The position numbers and the translations under genes were made by a program. Shown here piece after piece: positions 42,982-54,990 of a stretch of 64,000 nucleotides of DNA. A model generated the notes under the pieces. The model saw nothing but the letters and a program-made list of their open reading frames with translations, was not told the origin of the DNA and ran no database searches. Source of the DNA: Xanthostigma xanthostigma (taxonomy: Eukaryota; Arthropoda; Insecta; Raphidioptera; Raphidiidae). The DNA is taken from the NCBI GenBank assembly GCA_963575645.1, contig OY754466.1, positions 12,812,001 through 12,876,000 of the forward strand, given 5' to 3'. The stretch's first letter is position 1. The number at the start of each line of letters is the position of its first letter.

Positions 42982-44537
42982 TTTGAAAAAAATTCCAGCC
43001 AGTTGGGCGACGGGACCATTACAACTTCAAAATGTTGACATTTGAAAAATAAAATTTCTGATTTCGCGTGAGGTGACGCGGGTAATGGCCAATGAAATTT
43101 GCTATTCGTTGCCTACATAATATGTTCCACGTCATGTAAAAATTAATCAAAGCACGCTTAACTAGTTTGTTTCTGACAGATTTTCAAAAGAAAAGAACAG
43201 CTCATTTTTATTTTATTTTCAAAATGTTTCCGAAACTATAAAGTTTAGGAAAAATTGTTTAACGATACTTTCTTGAAAAAATAAATAGAATAATATAAAG
43301 TAGGTATACCATTATTATATAAAAAACACCGTTATAACCTATATATCTTCTGCGCATGCGCCGATTTTCCCCAAAAACAATAGGGCTTATCCGTTTGATC
43401 TGTATCGTGCTCACAGAAAACAAACCAACAGACAAACGGACTAACAGACGCTCAGAGTTTTTCCAATAATGTGTTTTTTAGATTCGAGGGACCTCAAAAC
43501 GAAAAATTATGTAAAATTTTGAAAAGTGATTTTTGACCTAAAACTAGTACGATTCCCCATTTGTGGGTTGAAATGGTAAAAATATAAACCGACAAAAATA
43601 ACATTAAAAAAATAAACATTTTTATGCATACATTATTTGTTGTCTTACAGTTTATTTAAATTTTTTTTAAATCCCCTCCAGAACAGTCCTTTAAAAAGAA
43701 AAAAACGTGTCTTGTATATTATAGTTTCTGCCATAATCGTAATTGTGGTGGAAGAAACGGGTATCGATCTGCGCCTGTACCATAACGGTTGGTTTATGAT
43801 ACGACTTTCAGCTTTAAATAAACTGTAAGACAACAAATAATGTATGCATAAAAATGTTTATTTTTTTAATGTTATTTTTGTCGGTTTATATTTTTACCAT
43901 TCCAACCCACAAATGGGGAATCGTACTAGTTTAGGTCAAAAATCACTTTTCTAAATTTTACAATATCTTTTCGTTTTAAGGTCTCCCGAATCCAAAAAAT
44001 ATATTTTTGGAAATACTCTGTGCGTCTGTTTGTCTGTGAGCACGATACAGGTCAAACGGATGAACGGATTGAAACCATATTTTGGGAGGATGTTTGGTAT
44101 GCAGGTATGACGACCCTTATTGTTCTTGGGGAAAATCGGCGTATGCACAGAAGAGATATATGCTATATAATAATGGTATACTTTTCATAACGGCTTATTA
44201 TTCTAATTTTTTTTCAAGAAAGTTTTGTAAAAATGTTTTTTCCTAAACTTTATAGTTTGAGAAATATTTTGAAAATAAAAAAAATCAGCTGATCTTTTGT
44301 TTAGAAGATCTGTCAGAAATAAACTAGTTAAGCGTGCTTTTATTAATTTTTACATGACGTGGAACATATTATGTAGGTAACCATGTCAACGAATAGCAAT
44401 CATCATATTGAATACTAACCATTACCCGCGTCACCTCCCCCGATATCAGAAATTTTATTTTCTTTATTATACTATTCAAATGTCAACATTTTGAAGTTGG
44501 AATGGTCCCATCGCCCAATTAGCTGGAATTTTTTCAT
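42982..44537. repeat. Giant palindrome, about 700-bp arms
   Basis: The arms 42982-43660 and 43813-44537 are inverted copies with moderate divergence along the entire length. Shared landmarks include TACATGACGTGGAACATATT (complement in the left arm), TTCTGCGCATGCGCCGATTT versus its relative at 44130-44155, and the inner ends TACAGTTTATTTAAA/TTTAAATAAACTGTA. The 152-bp spacer is unique. Arm pieces recur at 22300-22445 and, more weakly, in the 17283 family (GCGCATGCGCCGATTTTCCC). No TSD was resolved. The paired 63-codon frames on the two strands are mirror products. Confidence 0.85.
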
Positions 44538-44813
44538 TAAGAAACATGTTAATTAATAAATTTATGAAATATCTAATCATATCGTCGAATTCAATTCACC
44601 GCTGTTTGGAACCTCCTACGTCAGTGAATGAATTTCGACCGATTAAGCGTCTGTGAAGATTGTTGTAAATAGGAAGCGAAAAATAGAGAACTGTATTTAT
44701 TCAGCGAACTGGATGATTAAATCGTTACATTAGTTTTATTTTATCATAAACTCGTAATAAACGGTTTTGCTTTAGCCCCGCAGATTCATATTACATAATT
44801 TATAAGTTAAATA

Positions 44814-44960
44814 CAGTAGAACCTCGATAAGATAAAAACCTCTGTAACTTAAAAATGCGCCGAAGTTAAACAAATATTTTGAGCGTTGGCTCTCGATAAC
44901 TTAAAATAATATTATGTAGACCTCCATAACTTAAAGTGTTATCAGTGAGTCGTCGTTAAG
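44814..44960. mobile_element. Pogo/Tigger-like terminal fragment
   Basis: TA at 44812-44813 is followed by CAGTAGAACCTCGATAAGAT, and the words CTCGATAACTTAAA/CCATAACTTAAAG recur to 44940. This is the typical terminus of pogo/Tigger-type elements. The partner end is missing. Confidence 0.55.
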
Positions 44961-46365
44961 TTGCTGGTAGATCTGAACGTACCTTAAATGAACATACAGT
45001 GTGTTGTCAGAAAAATTCGTTCTTTTTTGGACCCTGACTACATATCTATAATATGTATACCTATATAAATCAGATCTTGAACCAGTTACTCAGTACATGT
45101 CTCGATTTTTTTTTTTATTAAAATAACAGTGTGCAGCAACTAAGGCTATATTTGATTTTTGTATGTAAAGATTTCACTTAAAATTATTAAATATTTCATT
45201 CATATGTAATGTAAATGATTACACTGCGTGTTTAATAATAATAATTAAATAATCTCTAATAATTATAATCACCCGTTATGATTGATATTCAGCTGTTCAA
45301 CTAAACATTTAGCAATATGGCTACCAAAAATTCAAATGTTGTTATTTATTCTCAGATCTGATTAATTTTCGGTTTAACAAATTAAGTTTCTGGGAGCCAT
45401 TTTGTGATAAAAATTTAATTTGTTTATGTTATATTAGTTATATATTATTGAAAAGTGGAAAACGTTTTGTGTTTTTAACTTCCGCGTGGGTGTGGTGGAA
45501 AGTTTGTAATACTTTGAAGAGAATTATTTTATAAACTGCGTGTTAAATGTAATTTAATTTGTATCAAGCATGGGTGTCATTTGATTCTTTACATAAAATG
45601 TTTCCACCTTTTTCAGTAATGTTTAATTTCGCCTTCAAAATAACACGTGTACCAACCAAAAACCAGTCAAATTCGACAATAATGTAACAAAATTCTCCTC
45701 TTTTCAAAAAGCTTCAATTTGAATGGATTTCGTGTGAAATTAACTTAGATATAACTTCTTATATGAACGAAAGTCAGCTCTGACGCGTAAAGGGATAATA
45801 AAGCACATAACGCTAGGTTAGCGGTACCTGCAACAGCATATTAATTATGATTTTATGTATTGACACCTTAGCAAAGTTCATCACCTTCAAACCTGTATAC
45901 TACAAACAACGCATTGGCTTAATTCTCCAATTTTAACTTTTACTTCACTGACTGAAGTGTACCGGCTGTAAATGATCTCTGTAGAGTTTGACTGTTGTTT
46001 TTCATTATAAAGTCAAATCACAATTAATTAAGAAAACAGGAAACATCGTTTAATCATATCGTGATCTACTTCTATAATATATATTTACATATAAATATCA
46101 CAGAAGGGAGGCACTACGTCACGTAGCTATCTAGGAGGAATATGAATGTGTTTACCATTTAAATGTGTCTGACATTTTGTTGACCCTAAAATAGCAGTAA
46201 ATAAGTACATTCAGACTGTCGCATTCAGACTAAGATACTGGCCCTTGGCATGCATTCATTGAAGATTTGTTTACAGATAGATTGTCGCATATTTGCCTTT
46301 TTGTTATATTTTCAGTTCTCTATTTTAACATAAATTTTGTATATAAATCTATACTAATATTTAGT
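44961..46365. other. No gene recognised
   Basis: 1.4 kb without an assignable frame or repeat. Confidence 0.4.
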
Positions 46366-46455
46366 GTCCGACCGAAACTAGTTTTTACGGCCGAAACCGA
46401 ACCCGAATTTCGGCCTCAGTCTCAGTTTCGGCCGAAACCGAAACTTCATTTTTTC
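46366..46455. repeat. hAT-like end with CGGCCGAAACCGAA words
   Basis: TAGTGTCCGACCGAAACTAG at about 46360 followed by repeated CGGCCGAAACCGAA. This resembles one end of a hAT element; no second end was found. Confidence 0.4.
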
Positions 46456-47575
46456 GTGGGAAAAATAAAGTAAACATTATCATAATCAGTCTTTTTTTTA
46501 AATTAATCACATATTAATCATTCAGCCTCTGATATTTTAACTAATCATTAACTTATCATATCATACCCTTCTTATTTCAAAAACACAAATAAATATATAC
46601 TTTTTTTTAATATTATGAAATAAAATAAAAGCTACAAAACAAAATTACTTTTTAGTAAAAAGTATATTTACTTAACAAATATGTTTAGTTTATTTGCATA
46701 AGCAATCTATTATATTATTATTAAATTATTATTATTATAACTTGTAAAACAGCAACAGAGTTTAGTTTTTTTGAAACATATAAACATTGAGTTCAATTAT
46801 AACAGTCGTGGTTTTTTTATAAAATAAAAGAACCTTCCATCCACTAAAACATAACAAAAACTTCACCCTTGCATACAAATGACACCTAAAAAAAGCTTAT
46901 AATTATTATAATTTATGTCGTCAGTTATCAAATTATTTTTTCAAAGTTTTAAAACTTTAACTATACTCAAGAATATATAAAATTACTTGGTAAAGTAAAC
47001 TATATAAATAGAATAAAATATGCTTTTCAATTTCACTTCATACCTATTGATGAAAATAGGTCTCGAAAAAATATATGTTTTACATAATTTGCGCGTTTGA
47101 GTAATACATTTATAGCTATTTTTTCTTGAGAATTCAAATATCTATACATCTATACGCAATTTAATGCCTCTTATTTATAAATGAATGAAGTAAGGGAACA
47201 ATCCGAGAAATGTACACAGTCCAATGGAAAATCAATTTTGTCGCAGAAACAACACCCATATTTACATACTTAATATACCTATACAAACTATACATATATA
47301 TGCGCAGTCAAATATTTTTTTTGCCACTTGCAACAGTAAACAATAGAAATATTATAGTCTAGAAAACTTTTATGTCATAAAACATACTTGCGTGTCAAGT
47401 AATGTAAATAAAGCACTTTTGCTGAAAATAAACTTGAAACAAATAAATAAATAAACATTAACTGGAAAAGGTGTTATTAGTGTATTTAGTTATACATAGT
47501 ATATGGCACACACACTATTGATGTCGGTCCTAGGTATCGGACTATAAAATCTCGACGTTTCAGATCATTCTAGAT
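46456..47575. other. No gene recognised
   Basis: Very AT-rich. 47500-47570 carries the short dispersed repeat also seen at 16800. Confidence 0.4.
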
Positions 47576-47840
47576 CAGGCCTGGGCAAATAGCGGCCCGC
47601 AGCACAATTTTGTCCGGCCCGCGAAGCATTTTATAAATTTTAGAAAAATAGTAAAGAAATAGCAAGGGTCAGAACAAACGTAAAAAGGACTTAAGGAGCT
47701 TTTTTTTGAATGTGAGAACCTTTTTTGTTTTTTGCTCTGCTAATTTTTGGCCCGCGGTCAAATTTTCATCAGCTATGTGGCCCGCGGTCAAATTTTCATC
47801 AGCTATGTGGCCAGGCGATCAAAAGGTTTGCCCGCCCCTG
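47576..47840. mobile_element. hAT MITE, family 2, copy 1
   Basis: Ends CAGGCCTGGGCAAATAGCGG and, complemented, CAGGGGCGGGCAAACC; exact TSD TTCTAGAT (47568-47575, 47841-47848). An internal tandem duplication of 30 bp (GTGGCCCGCGGTCAAATTTT and on) lies at about 47749-47808. Copy 2 is at 59869. Confidence 0.93.
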
Positions 47841-47968
47841 TTCTAGATAAATCTCGAAAGACTCAGTCGATTTTTGCTTTTGGCTGCCTTCTTTGACTTT
47901 ATTCCTTTTCTCTTACCTTTCGTGAATATCAACATAAAAAGATTAACCATTAGGTAAATAAATCAATG

Positions 47969-48368
47969 CGAGGACAAAAGTAACGTGTGTTCCCATAGGG
48001 CTATGTTACTTTTTGTACCCTACCACAGTTTTGGTAAAATATGAAAGATAACCTTGAAACGGAACGTGCTAGACAAAAACGAATAAAAACACTGTGCAAT
48101 CAATCTAATCAAGTATTAATATGCAAATATACAGATTAATATAATCCTTTTAATACTAAGTAAACACTAAATAAGTAAATGTCAAATTTTGATTTGTGAA
48201 ATCACGTAGAGTCTTCTCACACAATTTAACGACGATTGATTGCAAGAAAGGGGGGAACCACCGACTATCGACTGAGGGCAGCGAAGTGGTTTTTTGATTA
48301 TTGGATAAACTTACAGAACATTTGTTACTTTCGACCCGCCGTTACTTTTGTACCCGGTCTCCCCTAAT
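47969..48368. mobile_element. Possible short-TIR element
   Basis: GAGGACAAAAGTAACG on the left and CGTTACTTTTGTACCC on the right form an imperfect inverted repeat of about 18 bases, each repeated once more a short way in (GTTACTTTTTGTACCC; GTTACTTTCGACCC). No clear TSD. Confidence 0.4.
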
Positions 48369-48735
48369 AACACCCTGAGTACTTGGAAAAATTCTAAAAG
48401 AATAAATCGATAACATAGCCAAAGTAGGTATAATATATTGTCGGCAAACACATATTATACTTAAATGCAATATGTATACCTATACATTCTATATTATGTC
48501 AAATAAGTATGTAATATTTGACAAGGGTAAAAGCACTGCTAATTTTAAGAACAAATATTAACAAAAAAGTTCGAGAATGACTTTTAATAAGCACATATTT
48601 CGATTTTGTTTTCAGTTAAAAATTGTTTTGATGTAGGATTACGTTTATGTTATCGGGTATACACTACTTACATCTTTTTATGAAACAATGTTACATAACT
48701 CAAAAATATGTACATTGAAATATTTAGAAAGCAAA
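48369..48735. other. No gene recognised
   Basis: Nothing assignable. Confidence 0.4.
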
Positions 48736-48885
48736 ACCGAGCGGTGTAGTGTAGTGGTGATAGCACTAGACTCGCATGCGGTAGGTACCGGGTTCAAATC
48801 TCAGCAGAGGCAGATATCAGTGGTACTTTTTCCTGCTGCCTCTCGTCGAGAAACGGTAATTCCTATAATCAATTTTTTTCGGTAT
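48736..48885 (+). mobile_element. tRNA-headed SINE, 5' part
   Basis: Plus strand: GAGCGGTGTAGTGTAGTGGT (A box), GGGTTCAAATCTC (B box), then CTGCTGCCTCTCGTCGAGAA as in the 19232 copy. The body stops at about 48870 in ATCAATTTTTTT. Confidence 0.75.
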
Positions 48886-48916
48886 CTGGCATATTTTTAA
48901 TTATTTCAATTTTGCA

Positions 48917-48976
48917 CCTCAATCTATGCCGTGCCAACAATAATCTGGCACGCGTGCCATAGGTTCCACTCCTGAT
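48917..48976. repeat. hAT terminal fragment
   Basis: TCTGGCACGCGTGCCATAGG followed by TTCCACTCCTG: the right end of another hAT type, with no left partner nearby. Confidence 0.45.
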
Positions 48977-48982
48977 ATAGCT

Positions 48983-49052
48983 TATGAGAGAATCGAACCC
49001 GCGATCTCCGCGCTATTAGCACTAAGCTCTAATCAACTGAGCTAATCGATCA
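48983..49052 (-). repeat. tRNA-Ile-like pseudogene or SINE head
   Basis: Minus strand: ATTAGCTCAGTTGATTAGAG, then GTGCTAATAGCGCGG with anticodon AAT, then GCGGGTTCGATTC. The D, anticodon and T arms follow tRNA-Ile(AAT) closely, but the acceptor stem does not pair (GATCG against CTCATAAG), so it is not a working gene. Confidence 0.7.
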
Positions 49053-49075
49053 GGTGTTCGACGGTGCCTTACAAA

Positions 49076-49324
49076 CAGGGCCCGATCCAGCTATTTCGCC
49101 GCTCCGGGCAAAATAATATTTGCCGCCTTTTACCCATGCGTTGTTCCATATTCCACATTTTATTTTTGTAATCTACTAAAATATGATGTGAAATTTCATT
49201 GATGTCAATAGTAATATATTCTAACAACTTTTGTGTAGGGTGTGGTTTTTTTATTTTCGCCGCCGACGCCGCGCCGCTCTCAATTTTGCCGCCCCGGGCA
49301 ATTGCCCGGTTTGCCGCCCCCCTG
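49076..49324. mobile_element. hAT MITE with perfect TSD
   Basis: Ends CAGGGCCCGATCCAGC and, complemented, CAGGGGGGCGGCAAACCG; exact TSD CTTACAAA (49068-49075, 49325-49332). 249 bp. The 98-codon minus frame across it is not a gene. Confidence 0.93.
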
Positions 49325-49332
49325 CTTACAAA

Positions 49333-50035
49333 GATAAACAAGTAAGAATCAATTGTATAACGCATTATGCGGGCGAAGTTAATTGCTACTTGCTACGCAT
49401 TCTTGTTTTGAAAAAAAAATCACTGAGGAAGACAGTGATGCAAAATTAATAACGATCAAATAATTTATGTGTAGGAACACAAATCTTGTTCCTTTGAACT
49501 GACTATATTTCGGTATAAATTATTGAATTCTGGCGTTAGTTACATATTTCATGTTGACCGACCGAATAGCTTACCCTCGTGAGGCTTCGGAATCCACAAC
49601 AATCCGATTATGCATTTATATAGCCAACATCGACTGCCTAAGGCAAGATATTCCGACCCTAGAAGATGTAGGCAAGGTTTCCCACCTACACGATCTGAGA
49701 TCGAGCCATAGAACTTTTTATATAGAACAGAAATTGCCTATTAGTTCGAGGAATTGCCAAAATATAAACAATCCTCCTAAACGGCTTGACCGATTTTCAT
49801 GAAATTTTTTTTGTAGTTATGAGGACGGTTTTTTAGCTATTGTTGCCGAGATCCAGATTTTTTTTAATTTTCTGACCATTGTTTTTATTTATATTTTTTT
49901 TTATTTCTCACACAAAAAAAACATATAATCCCAAATTTTCAGTCTCCCAGCACCTCTCAATATTTCACAAATCCGAGCGAAGCCGGAACGGATCACTATT
50001 TTATTTGTAATTTCTGCTGTTAAAAATAATGGTAA
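49333..50035. other. No gene; Helitron-like scrap
   Basis: 49780-49995 (GGCTTGACCGATTTTCATGA, then AATCCGAGCGAAGCCGGAAC) has the flavour of the Helitron-like 3' halves seen elsewhere in the window. 49551-49802 is open but has no domain. Confidence 0.4.
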
Positions 50036-50037
50036 AT

Positions 50038-50437
50038 AGTATATTACACCTTAAGGGCCGAAAGTTTGATATTCTTGCACTTCGCCTCGGGTATCATATC
50101 GTGAAGTATAATCAAATTTTCGGGCAGTGTAGTGTATACTATTTTTCTTCATACCTCGGTCGTAAGTACGTTTATTAAATATATCAATTAATTAATTACA
50201 TATTAATTACATAAAAACACAAATAAATTCCAAGCAAGTAGCTTTGAGGTTATACGTAAAACACGAATGACAGCTGTTCGTGACTATTAGCTAAATAGGT
50301 TATTCTTTTCTTTACTGGCGCCCGAACGTACGTTCTTCCCACCAATGCCAATGCGCAAATGTTAGACTTTCTACCTTACAATTGATGCCGAAGGTATGAC
50401 GTATAGGTACCTACTGTCGATCGAGGTATGAAGAAAA
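50038..50437. mobile_element. MITE with attached hairpin, copy B
   Basis: Hairpin 50038-50146 (TAGTATATTACACC...GGGCCGAAAGTTTGATATTC and complement), then the body from TTCTTCATACCTCGGTCG to CGATCGAGGTATGAAGAA. Reverse orientation to copies A and D. Both body ends are intact. Confidence 0.8.
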
Positions 50438-50439
50438 AA

Positions 50440-51534
50440 TATATAAATTATAAATTCATTTTTTTTTTTTTATTTTAAAAACAAAATAAGCGAATCAGCA
50501 ACTTAGGCCATTATCATCGCATAAGCAAATACATAATATTTTTATCGCGTTCATAATTTGGTGCGGTAGTGTACCTATATATGTTTTCGGGACGCATTCG
50601 AAACGCATTCGAAACCTACGAACTACGAAGTGTTTTGTCTACAGTTTGAACCGCCTGTTTCTGATTCCATTATAAGAGTTCCATGAGTTGAATGCATTAC
50701 GTCTTTGCACGTCAATATGCTGACGTAAGCTTCAAATGACGTCAGATGGTAAATAAATGGTGCATATTTATGAAAAATATAAGCTTCACATTCCTTGATA
50801 CAGAAACGTCTACATTATTTTGCTAGATAATAAAATTATGAATTTTTAGTGTTCCGTATAAAACGAAACACTTCGGTGTCCGTCTTTCACAGGCGATTAT
50901 CGCTGAAACTTTCTGACGTAAAAATTTGAAATTTGACATAGAGATAGAGTGCAGTGATCTAAATATAGACGTAAAGTATAAAAAGTTTAATTTTGATTCT
51001 GAGGGTTAATTTCAGAGGATTATTTGAAAAATGAATTTTTTTCAAGAGCCTTATTGTAGGGTGTCAAATGAAAGCTGATTGAATTTATTTATTTATGTTA
51101 TGTCACTATGGAAATATGTTATGTCATTATCAAGTATTCACAGAAATTGTTCGAAGTTGTCCCCGTTTTGTTGGACACAAAGATGCGTGCGTCGTAGCCA
51201 TGCTTCTCTACATATGCTTTTAGTAGCGATAAGGGCCTTCCGCGAATTATTTGGGATGCATTTCCAATTCGTGCTATCATTTCTTCGCGTGTGTTAACCG
51301 TGTTTTTGTATTATTAAATAAAATTTAAAAGTTAAATTAAACTTGGAACGGCTGTTTCTATCTTATTTTTGAATTTTGATAAAAAAGTTACTTAAAATAT
51401 TTATTCGTATTTTTGATTTCTTCACGCTGTTAAAAAAGAAGAATCAACTTAAAAATCACTCTGTATACATATTTGAGCGGGCCTTTGTTTAAAAAATTGG
51501 TCTCCACAAAAAGCACGATAATATATAGCCTATG
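50440..51534. other. No gene recognised
   Basis: 50845-51070 includes TTCCGTATAAAACGAAACAC, a phrase seen at the ends of many insect dispersed repeats. No frame with a known domain. Confidence 0.4.
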
Positions 51535-51655
51535 TCCTTCCTGAAGGTCTATTCTAAATATTGGTGAAAACAATTTTGAAATCGGATGAGTAGTTCCGAA
51601 CATTACCTTCTACATCCTAACTTACAAACTTTATCTCTTTATAATATTAGTATAG
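51535..51655 (-). mobile_element. Helitron-like 5' end fragment
   Basis: Minus strand: ATACTAATATTATAAAGAGA at the start, then GGAACTACTCATCCGATTTC. The terminal TC is changed. Only about 120 bases remain. Confidence 0.5.
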
Positions 51656-51829
51656 CATGCTGTGTCAGTACTCACTATCAGGGCTCGAGTATTCGTGTAG
51701 TGATATTGTTTATCTGCTGCACGTACAGTCATCATAATGTATGCTCTGACACAATAAATTGTCATGTTATCAGTTCTAGCTGTGGTACTTCTGTGCCGTA
51801 CCAGTGTTGCACCGGTACCTTATGGTGTC

Positions 51830-52438
51830 TCGTGTGTTGAACACTCACACCTAGCAATTGCACGATAGCACTGAAATATAGTTTTTTTTTTGCATATTAA
51901 ACGTATAATTATAAAAACTTATGGTATGGTTTTCTTCGCTGAAATATGCATCCGATGTGTCACGCGAAATTTCTAGTCTCTGAGTTCTCGTCAAATCGCG
52001 ATATAGTATCTATAATCGCGCATTTTCGATACGAAAGGTAAACTTAAATGTGACGTAATGTGACGTAATCTGACGAACAAACGAACGTCTAGTTCGCGCG
52101 TCGTTTATTGGCTCATGTTTTACCCTGATGACGTCGGAATACCGCTATTGGCTGGACAACTGTTAAAATATTGTGAGGTTATGTGCAACTGTCATCGTAT
52201 TCAAGAACCTGAATGTTTACACATTTATTTAGAGTGCTGGATTATTACTGTTTTAGATATAATTTTGATTTTTATGGCGCCTTGTGTTGAGCACTCACAC
52301 CTAGCAAGGCACGATAGGACTAAAATCCATTTTTTTTTGCATATTATATGTACAATTATAAAAACTTATATATGGTTTTCTTTTTTTGATATTAATTTTA
52401 ACTTGTCTTTTTTGATATTAATTTTAACTTGATACTTG
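51830..52438. repeat. Partly duplicated unit containing a dispersed repeat
   Basis: Two direct copies (about 51832-51935 and 52282-52390) of GTTGA(A/G)CACTCACACCTAGC...ATAATTATAAAAACTTAT flank a segment (52018-52260) with TGACGTAATCTGACGAACAA that recurs at 58840-59065. Direct repeats around a unique core look like a solo-LTR-type or duplicated arrangement, but no primer-binding site was seen. The 105-codon frame 52115-52432 has no domain. Confidence 0.5.
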
Positions 52439-52540
52439 CACGCGCTCGTGAGAAAAAGGTCTTAACAGACGGACAACGAGGTGATCATATAAGGCTTCCT
52501 TTTTTCTTTGGAGGAACAGAACCCTAAAAATTGCTTTTTT
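52439..52540. repeat. Dispersed-repeat 3' end
   Basis: ACAGACGGACAACGAGGTGA, then ATATAAGGCTTCCTTTTT, then GGAACAGAACCCTAAAAA: a phrase set common at the 3' ends of insect retroposons, identified from general knowledge. Confidence 0.4.
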
Positions 52541-53059
52541 TTTATTATAAACTTTTGGCTTTTACACTTTTGTGTATTCAGCCACTAACTAAACTATAAT
52601 TAATTCTGACTAAATATATTTCCACAACCAAAAAAAAAAAAAGAGGACACAAGATGGATGGACCATAAGCATATTGGAATCAGGGCCACGGAAAATTGAA
52701 TTTATATTTACCTCGTAAACGTTTACTAATTAAAAATGAATTAATTACTCCATATTTTTCTTCTTTAGAAATTATCCAATTTTTGTCCGAAATATTCCAG
52801 GTGAAAGTTTTGGAACGCATGTTATATTGCTGATAGTATTTCGTCTGATTGAATTTCACTTCTATATAATATAGTGATATAATGTTACACGTCTCTTGAA
52901 AGCTCCGGGGTCCCATTGTTTTTAGCATCCTGTATATAATTATCTTGTATCTAGTGGATACTAGATAATATACACATGCACCTAAGCTATCTATTCTATT
53001 TAAGATACCTACGTGCCACAACCTTGTGTCCTTATCAGTTATCAACAATCTACATATAT

Positions 53060-53530
53060 AGTATATATAGTTCACTAATTAACCTAATTAGCACTATCTT
53101 TCGAGTATCGATTTATTCAAGTAGGTATTTATTACTCACTGAAAATATTGATTTTTCTCCTATCTTGTTGAGGTTTTCAATGGTTTCTCTCAACAGTTCC
53201 ACATAAATATCGAGATGGTTCCTTATATGCTCAAAATTTGCCTACCTAATCCTAATTTCCTAAAAAATTCCTTCATTCGCCCATTGCTATTAATTAAGTT
53301 GAAGTTAAAAAATTGTAGAAAATAACGGGAACGGGAAGTGTGGTAGAAAAAAATAGTAATGGTGCGAATGGCATCTGTTATGATATAAAGTCGAGAAACG
53401 TACGTTAAACGCATTATTATTAGGTATTACTATTAATTAACCTAATTAGCATTATCTCTCGAGTATCGATTTATTCAAGTAGATATTACCCACTGCAAAT
53501 ATTGACTTTTCTCCTATCAAAATGAAAACT
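53060..53530 (+). mobile_element. SINE body between 100-bp direct repeats
   Basis: 53160-53400 is the body of the 19232 family (GAGGTTTTCAATGGTTTCTC to TCTGTTATGATATAAAG), without its tRNA head. On each side (53070-53160 and 53430-53520) lies the same 90-100-bp sequence (AACCTAATTAGCACTATCTT; ATCGATTTATTCAAGTAG). This is too long for a TSD, so the flanks are a duplication. Confidence 0.6.
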
Positions 53531-53639
53531 GCCCGAAAAGTATGACGGAAATTGAGGCATGCGCATACAAAATTGTCAACTATGAAAAGGTCTATTAGAG
53601 GAAATTGCGATAATTACGGTAACTTCGTGAGAATACGAG

Positions 53640-54050
53640 ATTGGCAGATAATCGGCCATGGCCTTGAATATGCAACCGGTTTGATATTTATCTAAAATTA
53701 TAGACAGAAACCAAGGAAAACCTCAAAAAAGGTTATGTAGAGTTTAAAAGGTTGCTTTGTTCAATCTAACAAATCAGCGTAAGCGCGCGAATGACGTCAG
53801 GGAACGGACAATTAACCAGGAGTCAGGACTCCTTACCTCAAAAATAATATTCATATTTTGTCTTATGGTTTTTTTGACATTCGTTAAATACTGCCACTAA
53901 AGTTTATAAACAATAGCCGGTGTCACGCAATGACATGACTGGTCCGCCGGATAACTTCATCCTCCAACGGAACGAGGCAACTTCTGTAATCTACTAACCT
54001 TGATCGGTGTAGGAATAACCGTTTCTTGGCATGAAGTAGTAGGAAAAAAA
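53640..54050 (-). mobile_element. SINE body split by about 250 bp
   Basis: 53640-53740 (GATAATCGGCCATGGCCTTG) and 53995-54050 (GGAATAACCGTTTCTTGGCA) are consecutive parts of the SINE body in reverse. The 250 bases between them are not SINE and may be an insertion. Confidence 0.55.
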
Positions 54051-54408
54051 TATAACACTTTACAATTAAAATTATTTAAGATTGCTAGGATTATTACGTA
54101 TGTATACAAGTTAGTAAACTATTTTTTATTAAACGTATTTATCCGTGTTAGATTAGTATTTTCTGCTTTTACGAAACCGTCTACCATGATGTAAAATCAA
54201 TAAAATACAGGATAGAAGTCTATAAGCGTAATCATAACTTGAAAGAACTTCAAAACAACACACAGCGCAACATAAACGTAGCTAGTTTACAGGCGTCACG
54301 CCGGAATCCAACATGGCGAACAGCGTTTTTGACTTGAAGAACAGATTAAAAAATACAATTCTTAAAATTAAATTATAAAATTTATGTCTTCAGCATAAAG
54401 TAGTGTTG

Positions 54409-54990
54409 ATCCAGTAGAATGTTACGATGAAGGAAGAATATCGGACATAGAAGGGTTAAATCACATATATGGCACTCAGACAATACATAACAGGCAATCA
54501 GCACCGGCCATCTAGAAACAATGTTTTAATCACAAATTGATCAGTATCAAATATCAGTCCACAGAAAGTGCTTTTTGGTTAGGTATATATTTTCAGACAA
54601 ATATTTCAATAAATTTTTTTTACTGCGTGACATCTTATATAAAAATTTAATTTTTTTAATGGTTTTTATATAAAGATGTTTATAATAATATGTTTTAACT
54701 CATAATATGATCATGTATATTGTTTTAACAATTTACCACCTTTTGACCAGCTTGAGGTATGTAATAGGATTTTCACTATTATATAGTAGCTCTAATAAAA
54801 AACTTATTGTTTGAGCTTGGTCCTTTGTACACAACTGTTAGATATACCTATTATGATCTAAATTATAAACATATATACATGTTTATAGGGCCTGAAGATA
54901 AATTTTTCAAAACGTTGGCCACTAGCGAAATATTAGTAAAGCTTATTTATTTATGATCCTGAACCAAAACCTTCTTTCATCGTATAAAAT
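54409..54990. repeat. Probable TIR repeat with a degenerate GAAACG-type motif
   Basis: GTTACGATGAAGGAAGAATA at the left and, complemented, TACGATGAAAGAAGGTTTTG at the right. Inside, 54893-54915 reads CCTGAAGATAAATTTTTCAA then AACGTTGGCC, a weak relative of the CTGANGA...GAAACG motif. The left end also lies beside the perfect hairpin at 35661. Confidence 0.45.

Noticed and set aside
48983-49052. Functional tRNA-Ile gene
   Set aside because: The acceptor stem does not pair.
51830-52390. A small LTR retrotransposon
   Set aside because: The direct repeats are imperfect, and no primer-binding site, polypurine tract or TG...CA ends were seen.
52680-53075. 131-codon minus-strand frame as a gene
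   Set aside because: Low-complexity, AT-driven composition with no motif; it overlaps a local duplication.
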